A DNA stretch of 64,000 nucleotides from Notoacmeibacter ruber (lineage in GTDB: Bacteria; Pseudomonadota; Alphaproteobacteria; Rhizobiales; Rhizobiaceae), in the NCBI RefSeq assembly GCF_003668555.1, contig NZ_RCWN01000001.1, positions 2,765,501 through 2,829,500 of the forward strand. Direction: 5' to 3'. A program made the position numbers and the translations under genes. Numbering within the stretch: position 1 is the stretch's first letter; each line of letters starts with the position of its first letter. The notes beneath the pieces are model-generated. The model was not told the DNA's origin. It was given only the letters and a program-made list of their open reading frames with translations, and searched no databases. Below, in pieces: positions 37,540-47,752 of the stretch.

Positions 37540-38160
37540 TCAGCTCGTCGCATCGTCTGATGCCGGCGCCTGCAAGGTCTCTTCAAGCAGCGGCATCAAT
37601 TCGTTTTCAACCCGTTCGGGCGTCAGCGGTCCCACATATTTCCATACAATCACACCCTCCCGGTCCAGAAGGAAGGTCTCGGGCACCCCGTATACGCCCC
37701 AGTCGATTGCCGCGCGGCCCGACGGATCGACGCCGACGGCCTGATAGGGATTGCCCAATTCACTCAAAAAGCGGCGGGCATTGTCGGGATCGTCCTTGTA
37801 ATTGAACCCCACCAGCTGGACACGCTGATCCTCGGCGAGCCTCATGAGAACGGGATGCTCCTGCCGGCATGGCGCGCACCAGGACGCAAAAATATTGACC
37901 AGCGTCACCTTGCCTTTCAGCTTCTCGGTGTCGAGACCGGGCTGTTCCATGCCCTCCAGTGGCGTGAGGGTCGTACGGGGAGCGGGCTGACCGATCAGCG
38001 CACTCGGTATCGTGCTGCTGTCGCGACCGGAAATTTCCATCGCCAGAAAGATGCTGGCGACGATGGCAAACAGCAGGACAGGCAGAAACAGGACGGCCCG
38101 CTTGCGCTCGGGCTGCTTCGGCTTGACGGAAGCGACGGGTTTCGTCTCATTCGGTTTCAT
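37540..38160 (-). CDS. ccmG: Thiol:disulfide interchange protein CcmG/DsbE
   Basis: CcmG keeps apocytochrome c heme-binding cysteines reduced. The 206-residue protein has one N-terminal membrane anchor (22-41), then a periplasmic thioredoxin fold with W-C95-A-P-C98 and the late cis-proline segment GVYGVPETFLLDREG. The ATG at 38160 follows AAGGGAG. It overlaps the ccmD end by 14 bases and is the last of the five ccm genes here. Confidence 0.94.
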   Translation of the reverse strand: MKPNETKPVASVKPKQPERKRAVLFLPVLLFAIVASIFLAMEISGRDSSTIPSALIGQPAPRTTLTPLEGMEQPGLDTEKLKGKVTLVNIFASWCAPCRQEHPVLMRLAEDQRVQLVGFNYKDDPDNARRFLSELGNPYQAVGVDPSGRAAIDWGVYGVPETFLLDREGVIVWKYVGPLTPERVENELMPLLEETLQAPASDDATS

Positions 38161-38323
38161 GGACGATCTCCCTTTTATCGGAGCGACGGCGGTAGCCCGC
38201 TTTATGAAGCCGGTCGAGCTCACGCCGCCGGGCCGCCATATCGGTCAGAAGCCATGTGGCAAGCCCGCCAATCGCCACGATGGAAACGCCGTAAGCGGCG
38301 GCAATGTAGCCAAGATGACCCAT
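38147..38323 (-). CDS. ccmD: Heme exporter protein CcmD
   Basis: A 58-residue protein with a single membrane helix: MGHLGYIAAAYGVSIVAIGG, then a basic tail beginning TDMAARRRELDRLHK. The start, helix and Arg-rich C-terminal side are typical of CcmD, which helps release heme-bound CcmE from CcmABC. The ATG at 38323 shares its A with the ccmC stop (TAATG) and has GGAGGG upstream; the 3' end overlaps ccmG. It is easily missed because of its size. Confidence 0.9.
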   Translation of the reverse strand: MGHLGYIAAAYGVSIVAIGGLATWLLTDMAARRRELDRLHKAGYRRRSDKREIVHETE

Positions 38324-39102
38324 TATCGCACCCTCCTCATGGAGCGGTCAGCCCGCTGAGCGGCCACCCGCCGCATCGTGTGCACCCGTCGACGCCATAT
38401 CTCGGTTCTCATGGCGACCAGGTGCAACGCACCGAACAGCAGCGTGAAGCCTATGGCACTGACCAGAAGTGGCCAGAGCATGGAAAACGCGATCGTCGGA
38501 CCATCGGCCCGGAAGACACTGGCCGGCTGATGGAGCGTGTTCCACCAGTCGACGGAGAATTTGATGATCGGCAGGTTGAGAGCGCCGACGAGCGTCACGA
38601 TGGCCGAGGCCCGCGCCGCCTGGCCGGGCTCGGGCGTCGCCCGTGTCAGCGCGATCAGGCCGAGATAGATGATGAACAGCACGAAAACCGACGTCAGGCG
38701 CGCATCCCACACCCACCATGTGCCCCACATCGGCCTGCCCCAGACCGAGCCGGTGAAGAGCGCAAGGAAGGTGAAGACCGCGCCAATCGGCGCCGCCGAC
38801 TTCAGCGAAACGTCGGCAAGCGGATGGCGCCAGATCAGCGTGCCGAGGGCCGCCAGCGTCATGACGCCGTAGATCATCATGGAAAGCCATGCGAACGGCA
38901 CATGCAGATACATGATGCGCACGGTGGCGCCCTGCTGGTAATCCTCAGGCGCGAGCCATCCGCCAATCAGGCCGACCGCGACCACCAGCAGACCGAAACC
39001 AGCCAGCCAGGGAATGAGCCGGTCGGCGATCTCGATGAAACGCGAAGGATTGGCCAGTCGCGTGAAGATGGAAGCATTGGCCGTGCCGGTGCTGTCGTTC
39101 AT
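38323..39102 (-). CDS. ccmC: Heme ABC exporter permease CcmC
   Basis: CcmC binds heme through its tryptophan-rich periplasmic loop and passes it to CcmE. The 259-residue protein has six membrane helices, the VGSVWGRPMWGTWWVWDARLTS segment (split here as WGRPMWGTWW and VWDARLTS), and the conserved periplasmic histidines in LHVPFAW and LHQP. It overlaps ccmB (ATGA) and ccmD (TAATG). Confidence 0.95.
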   Translation of the reverse strand: MNDSTGTANASIFTRLANPSRFIEIADRLIPWLAGFGLLVVAVGLIGGWLAPEDYQQGATVRIMYLHVPFAWLSMMIYGVMTLAALGTLIWRHPLADVSLKSAAPIGAVFTFLALFTGSVWGRPMWGTWWVWDARLTSVFVLFIIYLGLIALTRATPEPGQAARASAIVTLVGALNLPIIKFSVDWWNTLHQPASVFRADGPTIAFSMLWPLLVSAIGFTLLFGALHLVAMRTEIWRRRVHTMRRVAAQRADRSMRRVR

Positions 39103-39839
39103 CGCATTTGATCCGTCATTTCAGTTTGTTGGAACCAGCCGTCTCTTTCGTAAGGATCGGCATTCTCCGTGACCGGGTGGGTCTCCACCATAAGGGCATA
39201 AGCCGCCGCGACTGGGCCGAGTACCGCAAAGAAGAGCGTAAGCGCGGCAAGAATCAGAAAGGGTGCGAGAAACGGATCCGGATCGCGCACCGCGCCGTTG
39301 GCGGCCGACACCCCGAAGATAAGAACGGGAATGAGGAGGGGCAACACGAGGATCGCGACCAGCAACCCGCCGCGCGGCAACGTCACCGTCACGGCTGCGC
39401 CGACTGCACCGACGAAGCTGATGGCGGGCGCGCCCACAAGCAGAGTGAGCAGAGTCACGCCGATGGAATAGGATGTCATGTTGAGAAGGAGACCGAGAAG
39501 CGGCGCGGCCAGAACGAGAGGCAGCACGATACCGGCGAAATGCGCCAGGCACTTGATGAAGACGGTCAAAACCACCGGCTGGCGTCCCGACGCCATCAGA
39601 AAAAGATCAAGCGAGCCATCCTCTCGATCGAGCGCGAAGAGACGGTCGAGGCCAAGAAGGCCCGATAGCAGAGCTCCGATCCACAAAATGGCAGGCCCGA
39701 TTTCTCCCAGCAGATTCAGATCGGGACCCAGTCCGAAGGGAATGATCGCCACGATCGCCAGAAAAAACAGCAAAGCGACAAAAGCGCCGCCGCCAGCGGC
39801 GATCGAAAGGCGGAAATCTCGTGCGAAAAGACCAGTCAT
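39099..39839 (-). CDS. ccmB: Heme exporter membrane protein CcmB
   Basis: CcmB is the membrane component of the CcmAB transporter that drives release of holo-CcmE. The 246-residue protein has six hydrophobic helices; RLFALDREDGSLDLFLMA and GAVGAAVTVTLPRGGLLVAILVLPLLIPVLIFG (given in parts) are the family's signature. It is about 25 residues longer than the usual 220, from the C-terminal tail PVTENADPYERDG. Overlaps both neighbours by 4 bases. Confidence 0.94.
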   Translation of the reverse strand: MTGLFARDFRLSIAAGGGAFVALLFFLAIVAIIPFGLGPDLNLLGEIGPAILWIGALLSGLLGLDRLFALDREDGSLDLFLMASGRQPVVLTVFIKCLAHFAGIVLPLVLAAPLLGLLLNMTSYSIGVTLLTLLVGAPAISFVGAVGAAVTVTLPRGGLLVAILVLPLLIPVLIFGVSAANGAVRDPDPFLAPFLILAALTLFFAVLGPVAAAYALMVETHPVTENADPYERDGWFQQTEMTDQMR

Positions 39840-40477
39840 GTCGTCTGTTCTTCTAGAGACCCTGCTGGCTCCATGCGCTGATCCAGATCAAGCATTTTCA
39901 TGCTGCCCATCCGCAGATCATGATGGCTCGCGACAATCACGATCCCGCCGGTTCGGCGGCGCTCGGCGATCAGTTCCTCGAAACGCGCCACCGCCGCCGT
40001 GTCCAGTCCACTCGTCGGCTCGTCCAGAAGCCAGATCGGCAGATCCGTCACAAGCAGACGGGCTATGGCGATCCGTCGCCGCATGCCCTTGGACAATGCC
40101 TCGACCGGCAGTTCTCCAACCGTCGGCAGTTGAACGCGAGCAAGCGCATCGTCGATCGATAATCCCGGCCGACCCTGAAATCGGGACCAGAACTCCAGAC
40201 TCTGCATTACCGTCTGTCCCGACTTCAAAGCATTGCCGTCGCCGAGGAAATGACTGGCGGAGCCCAGTGACGGAAACTCTGGCCCCGCATTTTCCAGCCG
40301 TGCCTCGCCCGCTGCGGGCGCAAGCAGGCCCGCGACAATCCGCAGCAAAGTCGATTTGCCCGAGCCGTTAGGACCGGTCACGAGCAACGCCTCTCCGGTC
40401 TCGAGAACCAGGGAAAGATCGGAAAAAAGCGTGCGTCCGGTTCGAACACCCGCAAGGCCATCAAGGATGAGGCGCAT
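39836..40477 (-). CDS. ccmA: Heme exporter ATP-binding protein CcmA
   Basis: The 213-residue ABC ATPase has Walker A GPNGSGKST (35-43), signature ALSKGMRRRIAIARLL and Walker B WLLDEPTSGLD followed by the switch histidine in ASHHD. It drives CcmBC. The ATG at 40477 follows AGGAA; the frame is open upstream but without homology. It is the first gene of ccmABCDG and is divergent from acnA, the usual Hyphomicrobiales arrangement. Confidence 0.95.
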   Translation of the reverse strand: MRLILDGLAGVRTGRTLFSDLSLVLETGEALLVTGPNGSGKSTLLRIVAGLLAPAAGEARLENAGPEFPSLGSASHFLGDGNALKSGQTVMQSLEFWSRFQGRPGLSIDDALARVQLPTVGELPVEALSKGMRRRIAIARLLVTDLPIWLLDEPTSGLDTAAVARFEELIAERRRTGGIVIVASHHDLRMGSMKMLDLDQRMEPAGSLEEQTT

Positions 40478-40793
40478 TGTGCGTTTCCTGACACGGATCG
40501 CGCCGGCCGACTGAAAGACCGGGGCTGTCTTGATCCATAGTCTCGTAAGGCAAGGCCGAAAAACCGCCTTTCCAGTCTGGAATCCTTCTAGCGAAGTCCA
40601 TATAAACCCGGCAACCATGCCAGCGGCCGGCGTGGAAACTTTTTTAGAGCCGAACCGGATGAAACCTGCCAAATGGCGGATCCCGGTAGGGGCTGATGGC
40701 GGAAATGGCCGCACCCGCATGTCCGCGCCGGACCTTTGTCCTGGCGCCGTGACACTCGCCTCATCTAGGCTCTGCAGAAGTGAGTGAGAATCA
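40478..40793. other. Divergent ccmA-acnA control region (316 bases)
   Basis: No gene is visible. A TATAAA at 40601-40606 could be a -10 box for acnA but lacks a good -35. TTTTTTAGAGC-like T-rich bases lie at about 40640. I do not see a convincing iron-regulator or IscR-type site by eye. Confidence 0.4.
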
Positions 40794-43502
40794 ATGTCAA
40801 AATCTCTGGACAGCTTTAATTGCCGCAAGACACTGAGTTCTGGTGGCAAGGACTATGTTTATTTCGATCTGAAGGAAGCGGAGAAGAACGGCCTCAAGGG
40901 CATTTCCCGGCTCCCCTATTCCATGAAGGTGCTGCTGGAAAACCTGCTGCGCAACGAGGATGGCCGCTCCGTCACCAAAGCCGATGTCGAAGCCGTGGCC
41001 CAGTGGCTCGATGACAAAGGCTCGGCCGGTTACGAAATCGCTTATCGCCCGGCCCGCGTCCTGATGCAGGATTTCACCGGCGTTCCCGCCGTGGTCGATC
41101 TGGCCGCCATGCGCGACGGCATTCAGGCGCTCGGCGGCGATGCCCAGAAGATCAATCCGCTGGTGCCGGTTGATCTCGTCATCGACCACTCCGTTATCGT
41201 CGATGAATTCGGAAACCCGTCGGCCTTCGCCCGCAATGTGGAACTGGAATATGAGCGCAATGGCGAACGCTACCGCTTCCTGAAGTGGGGCCAGAAGGCA
41301 TTCGAGAATTTCCGTGTCGTGCCGCCCGGCACCGGCATCTGCCACCAGGTGAACCTGGAATATCTGTCGCAGACCGTATGGACACGCGACGAAGACGGCG
41401 AAACCGTCGCTTATCCGGACACCTGCGTCGGTACCGATTCTCACACCCCGATGGTCAATGGCCTCTCCGTCCTCGCATGGGGCGTCGGCGGCATCGAGGC
41501 TGAAGCCGCCATGCTTGGCCAGCCGATCTCGATGATGCTGCCCGAAGTCATCGGCTTCAAGGTGACCGGACAGTTGAAGGAAGGCGTGACCGCTACCGAT
41601 CTGGTGCTGACCGTCTGCCAGATGCTGCGCAAGAAGGGCGTCGTCGGCAAGTTCGTCGAATTCTACGGCCCCGGCCTCGACCATCTGGCCATGGCCGATC
41701 AGGCGACCATTGGCAATATGACGCCGGAATATGGCGCCACGGTCAGCTTCTTCCCGATCGACGGTGAATCGCTCGATTATCTGACCGCGACGAACAGGAC
41801 TGATGATCGCATCGCGCTCGTCGAGGCCTATGCGAAGGCTCAGGGCATGTGGCGCGAGACCGATAGCGAAGATCCGGTCTTCACCGATACGCTGGAGCTC
41901 GACCTCGGTGACGTCGTGCCGTCGCTCGCCGGCCCGAAGCGGCCGGAAACGCGCATTGCGCTGACCGACATGAAGTCGAAATTCCACGACTCGATCGTCA
42001 ATGAATATGGCAAGACGGTCGAAAGCCTTTCCGAGAAGCACCAGGTCGAGGGCACCGATTACGCGGTTGGCCATGGCAACGTCGCCATCGCCGCCATTAC
42101 CTCGTGTACCAACACCTCCAACCCGTCCGTCCTGATCGGCGCCGGACTTCTGGCACGCAATGCCAACAAGCTCGGTCTGAAGCAGAAGCCGTGGGTGAAG
42201 ACGTCCTTCGCCCCAGGCAGCCAGGTTGTCGCGGAATATATGGAAGATGCGGGTCTGCAGACCGAACTGGACAAGCTCGGTTTCAATCTCGTCGCCTTCG
42301 GCTGCACCACCTGCATCGGCAATTCGGGTCCGCTTCCGGCTCCGGTCTCCAAGGCGGTCAACGATCATGATCTGATCATGTCCGGCGTTTTGTCGGGTAA
42401 CCGTAACTTCGAGGGCCGCATCAGCCCCGATGTGCAGGCGAACTATCTCGCCAGCCCGCCGCTTGTCGTCGCCTACGCCCTCGCCGGTACGGTCGATATC
42501 GATCTGCAGAACGATCCGATCGGCACAGGCAGCGATGGTCAGGACGTGTATCTGAAGGACATCTGGCCCTCCTCCAAGGAGATCCAGGACTTCATCCAGA
42601 AATACGTCACCCGCGCGCTCTTCGAGAAGAAATATGCCGAAGTGTTCACGGGCGATGAAAACTGGCAGGCGGTCGATGCGCCGGAAGGCCAGACCTATAC
42701 CTGGGATGACGCTTCGACCTACGTCCAGAACCCGCCCTATTTCGTCGGCATGGGCAAGACGCCCGAGCAGGTGACGAACATCGAGAATGCGCGCGTTCTG
42801 GCGCTTCTCGGCGACAAGATCACGACCGACCATATTTCCCCGGCCGGTTCGATCAAGGCGGATTCTCCCGCCGGTCACTATCTGATGGATCACGGCGTCC
42901 AGCCGGTCGACTTCAACCAGTACGGCACGCGCCGCGGCAACCATGAAGTGATGATGCGCGGCACCTTCGCCAATATCCGCATCAAGAACTACATGCTGGG
43001 CGAAGACGGCAAGACGGGCGGCTACACGCTCTATCAGCCCTCCGGCGATGAAATGAGCATCTATGATGCCGCGATGAAATATCGCGAGGAAGGCACCCCG
43101 CTCGTCGTCTTTGGCGGCAAGGAGTACGGCAATGGCTCGTCACGCGACTGGGCGGCCAAGGGTACGATCCTTCTGGGCGTCAAGGCGGTCATCGCCGAGA
43201 GCTATGAGCGTATCCACCGTTCCAACCTGATCGGAATGGGCGTCATCCCCTTCGTCTTCAAGGATGGGATGAGCTGGGCCGATCTGGAGCTGAAAGGCAG
43301 CGAGCAGGTCTCCATCCTCGGTCTCGAAGGGCTGCAGCCCCGCCAGACCGCCAAGGCCTCCATTACCTATGCCGACGGCTCGACCAGGGAGATCGAACTC
43401 CTCTGCCGTATCGATACGCTGGATGAGCTGGATTACTTCAAGAATGGCGGCATTCTGCAGTACGTGCTCCGCGATCTGGCCGATACGGCCGAAGCCGCCT
43501 GA
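40794..43502 (+). CDS. acnA: Aconitate hydratase AcnA
   Basis: The [4Fe-4S] enzyme converts citrate to isocitrate and may bind RNA when the cluster is lost. The 902-residue protein has the cluster ligands C438 in [10 protein letters not shown] and C504 and C507 in [11 protein letters not shown]. It carries [15 protein letters not shown] and [10 protein letters not shown] near the N-terminus and the C-terminal swivel domain with [13 protein letters not shown]. Normal length for the AcnA/IRP1 group. A strong terminator follows. Confidence 0.98.
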   Translation: MSKSLDSFNCRKTLSSGGKDYVYFDLKEAEKNGLKGISRLPYSMKVLLENLLRNEDGRSVTKADVEAVAQWLDDKGSAGYEIAYRPARVLMQDFTGVPAVVDLAAMRDGIQALGGDAQKINPLVPVDLVIDHSVIVDEFGNPSAFARNVELEYERNGERYRFLKWGQKAFENFRVVPPGTGICHQVNLEYLSQTVWTRDEDGETVAYPDTCVGTDSHTPMVNGLSVLAWGVGGIEAEAAMLGQPISMMLPEVIGFKVTGQLKEGVTATDLVLTVCQMLRKKGVVGKFVEFYGPGLDHLAMADQATIGNMTPEYGATVSFFPIDGESLDYLTATNRTDDRIALVEAYAKAQGMWRETDSEDPVFTDTLELDLGDVVPSLAGPKRPETRIALTDMKSKFHDSIVNEYGKTVESLSEKHQVEGTDYAVGHGNVAIAAITSCTNTSNPSVLIGAGLLARNANKLGLKQKPWVKTSFAPGSQVVAEYMEDAGLQTELDKLGFNLVAFGCTTCIGNSGPLPAPVSKAVNDHDLIMSGVLSGNRNFEGRISPDVQANYLASPPLVVAYALAGTVDIDLQNDPIGTGSDGQDVYLKDIWPSSKEIQDFIQKYVTRALFEKKYAEVFTGDENWQAVDAPEGQTYTWDDASTYVQNPPYFVGMGKTPEQVTNIENARVLALLGDKITTDHISPAGSIKADSPAGHYLMDHGVQPVDFNQYGTRRGNHEVMMRGTFANIRIKNYMLGEDGKTGGYTLYQPSGDEMSIYDAAMKYREEGTPLVVFGGKEYGNGSSRDWAAKGTILLGVKAVIAESYERIHRSNLIGMGVIPFVFKDGMSWADLELKGSEQVSILGLEGLQPRQTAKASITYADGSTREIELLCRIDTLDELDYFKNGGILQYVLRDLADTAEAA

Positions 43503-43528
43503 TCGCCAATCAGCGTTGAACGAAAAAG

Positions 43529-43557
43529 ACGCCGCCAGCGAAAGCTGGCGGCGTTTT
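43529..43557. terminator. Bidirectional terminator between acnA and the ABC permease gene
   Basis: An 11-bp perfect stem (43529-43539 with 43544-43554) with a GAAA tetraloop is followed on the plus strand by TTTTCTTTT and on the minus strand by TCTTTTT. Both convergent genes can end here. Confidence 0.93.
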
Positions 43558-43592
43558 CTTTTGCCAACCGAAAAAACAAAGGTCGAACCGGA

Positions 43593-46157
43593 TCAGAGAT
43601 TGCGCAGTGCGGGAGCCGCTTTTTCACCGAGAATGCGCCAGGTGCCCAGGAGACCGAAGCCGACCGTCAATACGAGCGCGGCGACGATGATGATGAGCGC
43701 CAGGGCCGGATCGAAGCTGAAAGGAAGCTCCATCAGACCGGAGATGACGTAGGCCGCCGCAGCGCCGCCCGCGGCCAGCGCAAAAATCGCCGTGGCCAGA
43801 CCGATCAGCGCATATTCGGACGCGAACGCCGTGATGAGCGTACCCCGTGTTGCGCCGAGCATTTTCAGAACGGTGGCATCGCGCCGTCGTGCCGCCTGTC
43901 CGGCAGCAAGCGCGCCTGCGAGAACCAGAACGGACGCGATGAGCGCCACCGCCGCCGCTGCACGAATGGCAGTGGCCAATTGTCCGACAAGCCGGTCGAC
44001 CAAGGTGATGGCGTCTCGGACCGCAATCGTCGTGACCGTCGGCAAGGCATTTGTGACCGCCCGAACGACAGCGGCCTCTTCTTCGGCAGAAGCGCTGGGA
44101 TCGGTGAGGGTCGCCAGCCAGCCATGCGGCGCGCCGGCAAGAGCGTTCGGTGAGAAGACCATGACAAAATTGATCGAAAGACTCTCCCACTCGACACGCC
44201 GGAAATTGGCGATCCGCGCCGTGACGTCGCGGCCAAGAACATTGATCGTCACACTGTCGCCAACCGACAGGCCGAGTTCGCGCCCTTCCTCCTCAGCGAA
44301 GCTGACAAGCGGTTCTCCGGAATGGTCCTCCGCCCACCATTCGCCCTCTACGAGAGAGGAATTCTCGGGAAGGGTTGGCGAATAGGTCAGGCCCCGATCG
44401 CCGCGCAGTACCCATTCGCCGCCTTCGGCGTGGCGGTCAGCCCATTCCTGCGCCTCGACATCGTTTATGAGTGCGATCCTGCCGCGCAACATCGGCACCG
44501 CATTCAGTTCGCCATCCGGTGCAGTCTCAGCGATGATCGAACGGAACTCATCGATCTGATCGTTCTGCACGTCCAGGAAGAAGAAGTTTGGGGCGATTTC
44601 CGGCAGGGAGCCGGAGATCTGGCGGCGCAGATTGGTGTCGATAGAGCCGATAGCGACAAGCAGTGTCAGGCCGAGACCGAGTGCCAGCACGACCGAAGGC
44701 GTCAGCGCGCCGGGCCGGTGGATATTGCCGATCGCGAGGCGAAGCGGCGTGGAGCGAACGGTCGGCGCGTGCCTTGCCAGCCATTGCAGCAATGTTCCGA
44801 CGAGGCGCAGCACCAGAAAGGCAAAGAGAACCCCTCCCATGAAGGTCAGCGCCACCGTCTGGTTGCCTGCAATCAGAAGGGCGAGGCCCGCAAGAAGAAG
44901 GGCCAGAATGCCGGCCGCCACGAGATATCGAAGCTCGGGGCGCCCGGATAGCGCGCCGCCCGCCGCATCGCGAAAGAGATCGGCCGGCCGCACCCTCGCA
45001 CTCAGACCAAGGGCTGGGATGGCGAACACCGCTGTCACGAGGAATCCGCACAGCGCGGCATTTGCCAGGGGCAGCCATTGGAGGCCGCCTGATATGCTCA
45101 CGGGAAGCAGCCCCGCGAGAAACAGACCGGCGACCGGCGGGATCAATGCCGCAAGAATGCATCCGATGGCCACGCCGAACGCGGCAATGATCATGATCTG
45201 GATGAGATAGACACGGAAGACGAAACCGCCCGACGCGCCGAGACTGCGCAAGGTAGCGATCACCGCCCGGCGACCGTTCACATGGGCGCGCACGGCATTG
45301 GCAACACCTACCCCTCCCACAACAAGCGCGGTCAGCCCCACCAATGTGAGGAACTGGCTGAAACGATCGATGTTTCGGGCAAGGCCCGGCGCTGCCCGGT
45401 CGCGGTCCCGTATCGACCATCCGGCTTCGGGAAAACGCTCTTCTGCGGCCTCTCGGACTGCGTCGATATCGCTTTGCGAAGTGTTGCCAGGCAATTTCAG
45501 CCGATATTGCCATTCCGTCAAAGCACCGGGCAGAAGGAGGCCGGAGGCGCGCAGCCCGTCGAGCGACGTCAGGAAACGCGGCGCAAACGCAAAGCCCTCG
45601 GACGCCGCATCCGGTTCTGTCAGAAGCCGCCCCGCTATACGGAACCGTCCCGTGCCAAGAGCGATCTCGTCGCCGACCGACAGACCGAGCCGTTGCAGCA
45701 GCAGATCGGGCACAAGCGCGCCGTAAACACCACCGTCCTCGGCCAGAAGGCTCGCTAAAGCCCCTTCTTCAATTGCCTCGTAATCGACCGAGCCGACAAG
45801 GGGCCAGTTGCCGTCCACCGCCTTGACCTCGACCAGCGTCTGATCTGAGCCATCCGGCACGCGGGCCATGGACCGCAGCACGGCCGATTCGGCAACCTCG
45901 CCTTGATCGGCAAGAAAGGCTCTCTCCTCATCTGTGGCTTCGCGTTGATTGAGTTCGAACCGCAGATCGCCCCCGAGGATCGTACGCCCCTCCGATGAGA
46001 GTGAATCCTGGATCGCTGCCGAAAGTGCGTTGACCCCGCCAATCGCCGCCGTCCCAAGCGCGATGCAGGCAACGAAGATGAAGAAGCCGGAAAGTCCGCC
46101 GCGCAATTCGCGTAACGCGAACCGGCAAGCAAGGCGCAGATCGGCGATGGCCTTCAT
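43593..46157 (-). CDS. ABC transporter permease, FtsX/YbbP-like
   Basis: The 854-residue membrane protein has an N-terminal helix (FFIFVACIALGTAAIGG), a large periplasmic MacB-like core, then two sets of FtsX-type helices (about 250-430 and 700-850) with a second periplasmic region between. This is the YbbP layout, a putative lipid or lipoprotein-related ABC system (type VII). It overlaps the ATPase gene by ATGA. The divergent esterase gene next door completes the classic ybbA-ybbP-tesA cluster. The substrate is unknown. Confidence 0.92.
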   Translation of the reverse strand: MKAIADLRLACRFALRELRGGLSGFFIFVACIALGTAAIGGVNALSAAIQDSLSSEGRTILGGDLRFELNQREATDEERAFLADQGEVAESAVLRSMARVPDGSDQTLVEVKAVDGNWPLVGSVDYEAIEEGALASLLAEDGGVYGALVPDLLLQRLGLSVGDEIALGTGRFRIAGRLLTEPDAASEGFAFAPRFLTSLDGLRASGLLLPGALTEWQYRLKLPGNTSQSDIDAVREAAEERFPEAGWSIRDRDRAAPGLARNIDRFSQFLTLVGLTALVVGGVGVANAVRAHVNGRRAVIATLRSLGASGGFVFRVYLIQIMIIAAFGVAIGCILAALIPPVAGLFLAGLLPVSISGGLQWLPLANAALCGFLVTAVFAIPALGLSARVRPADLFRDAAGGALSGRPELRYLVAAGILALLLAGLALLIAGNQTVALTFMGGVLFAFLVLRLVGTLLQWLARHAPTVRSTPLRLAIGNIHRPGALTPSVVLALGLGLTLLVAIGSIDTNLRRQISGSLPEIAPNFFFLDVQNDQIDEFRSIIAETAPDGELNAVPMLRGRIALINDVEAQEWADRHAEGGEWVLRGDRGLTYSPTLPENSSLVEGEWWAEDHSGEPLVSFAEEEGRELGLSVGDSVTINVLGRDVTARIANFRRVEWESLSINFVMVFSPNALAGAPHGWLATLTDPSASAEEEAAVVRAVTNALPTVTTIAVRDAITLVDRLVGQLATAIRAAAAVALIASVLVLAGALAAGQAARRRDATVLKMLGATRGTLITAFASEYALIGLATAIFALAAGGAAAAYVISGLMELPFSFDPALALIIIVAALVLTVGFGLLGTWRILGEKAAPALRNL

Positions 46158-46906
46158 GCCGACCGCCGCCCGTTTGCTTCGGCCGCCTCAATATGGCCCG
46201 AACGCATGGCAACGGTTCTGTCACAGCGCCCCGCCAATGCCGGATCATGCGTCACGAGAACCAGCGTGGTGCCAGCCTCTTCAGCGCGCTGGAACAACAG
46301 GTCGGCCACATGCCGGCCCGTTTCCTGATCGAGATTGCCGGTCGGCTCGTCGGCAATGAGAAGGCTCGGCGTAGGCGCTAGCGCCCGGGCAATGGCGACC
46401 CGCTGCTGCTCCCCGCCCGAAAGCTGGCTCGGCCGGTGGCGGATACGGTCGGCGAGACCCACGGCTCGCAATTCGCGGTCCGCGATCTCGAAGGCGTCGT
46501 GGCGGCCCGCCAGTTCCAGCGGCACAGCCACATTCTCCAGTGCGGTCATGTTCGGCACCAGATGAAAACTCTGGAATACGATTCCGACATGGCGGCCCCG
46601 AAACCGCGCCATATCGTCTTCGGCAAGATCCGTAATGTCGGTTCCGGCGATCAGGACCCGGCCCCGGTCGACCCGTTCGAGACCGCTCATGACCATCAGC
46701 AGCGTCGTCTTTCCCGAGCCCGAGGGGCCCACAATGCCAAGTGATTCGCCTGCCCGAATGGAAAGGCCGACATCGTTCAGCACAGTGACGGCAGATGCCC
46801 CGCTTCCAAGCGTCAGGCTGACATCGGAGAGATCGACAGCGAGATCACCGGTCCCGCTCCGGCTCGGAGCGGAAGGACCAGACAGATGTGCAGGGGTGGG
46901 GCTCAA
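46154..46906 (-). CDS. ABC transporter ATP-binding protein, YbbA/LolD-like
   Basis: The 250-residue protein has Walker [10 protein letters not shown] (60-68), signature [15 protein letters not shown], Walker [13 protein letters not shown] and the H-switch VTHDP. It drives the FtsX-like permease. The start appears to be TTG at 46906, with AGGA about 9 bases before; no in-frame ATG or GTG precedes the domain. The gene lies 80 bases from the divergent esterase gene, so the two promoters must be compact. Confidence 0.92.
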   Translation of the reverse strand: MSPTPAHLSGPSAPSRSGTGDLAVDLSDVSLTLGSGASAVTVLNDVGLSIRAGESLGIVGPSGSGKTTLLMVMSGLERVDRGRVLIAGTDITDLAEDDMARFRGRHVGIVFQSFHLVPNMTALENVAVPLELAGRHDAFEIADRELRAVGLADRIRHRPSQLSGGEQQRVAIARALAPTPSLLIADEPTGNLDQETGRHVADLLFQRAEEAGTTLVLVTHDPALAGRCDRTVAMRSGHIEAAEANGRRSA

Positions 46907-46986
46907 GGTTGAGGCTTCCTATATGCAATTTTTGGTAGCACGCGCGGCTGCAAGCCAGCTCGCCCCTCGCATATGGGAACGCATCA

Positions 46987-47649
46987 ATGGCCTTCAAACA
47001 TTGGTCGAACGGCGGAACATCTGTTTTTTCGCTTCTTGCATTGGTTGTCGGCCTGACCATCGGCACGCCTGCATCGGCCGATCCGGTCAAGATCGTGGCA
47101 TTTGGCGACAGCCTCATGGCGGGCTACCAGCTTGGCCCGGATGAAGGTTTCGCGCCGCGGCTCGAAGCCGCCCTCCGGGAAAAAGGCTACGAGGCCGAGG
47201 TAGCGAATGGTGCCGTTTCCGGAGACACGACAAGCGGCGGCAAGGCGCGCCTCGACTGGACCGTGCCGGACGATACCGACCTCGTTCTCGTCGAACTCGG
47301 TGCCAACGATATGCTGCGCGGGTTACCGCCGGAGAATGCGAAGGCCAATCTGGATGCGATTCTTGCGCGCCTCACCGAGCGGGAAATCGCCGCGATCCTT
47401 TTCGGAATGCGCGCGGCCCCGCAACTAGGCGCCGGATATGTCGAGAAGTTCGAATCAATCTATCCGACACTGGCGGAAGAATACGAGATACCCCTCGTCC
47501 CCTTCTTTCTCGAGGGCGTCGCAGCAAATCGCGACCGGCTTCTCGATGACGGCATGCACCCGAATCCCGCTGGCGTTTCCACCATGGTCGAAAACGTTTT
47601 GCCGGTTGTGACGGAGGCCATCGACACCATCGACGGGCGATCGGACTAG
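46987..47649 (+). CDS. SGNH/GDSL esterase, TesA-like arylesterase
   Basis: The 220-residue protein has a signal peptide (cleavage near PASA-D, about residue 31) and the SGNH blocks: FGDSLMAGYQ (S42), the oxyanion Gly in GDTTSGG, GANDM (Asn) and DGMHPN (D188, H191). TesA-like enzymes are periplasmic esterases/lysophospholipases. It is divergent from the YbbAP-like operon. Confidence 0.93.
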   Translation: MAFKHWSNGGTSVFSLLALVVGLTIGTPASADPVKIVAFGDSLMAGYQLGPDEGFAPRLEAALREKGYEAEVANGAVSGDTTSGGKARLDWTVPDDTDLVLVELGANDMLRGLPPENAKANLDAILARLTEREIAAILFGMRAAPQLGAGYVEKFESIYPTLAEEYEIPLVPFFLEGVAANRDRLLDDGMHPNPAGVSTMVENVLPVVTEAIDTIDGRSD

Positions 47650-47752
47650 ACTCGTGCTCTCATCATAGAGCCGGGGACAAGCCTTTTGCCCGCTTGCCGT
47701 GTTTTCAAAATGATGATCGGCTAGGCTTACCGAGGTGAAAAAGGAGACCGCC

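Noticed and set aside
40797..42944. 715-codon open frame on the minus strand opposite acnA
   Set aside because: It is a GC-rich shadow of acnA (which has complete catalytic motifs); its protein has no recognisable domain and odd composition.
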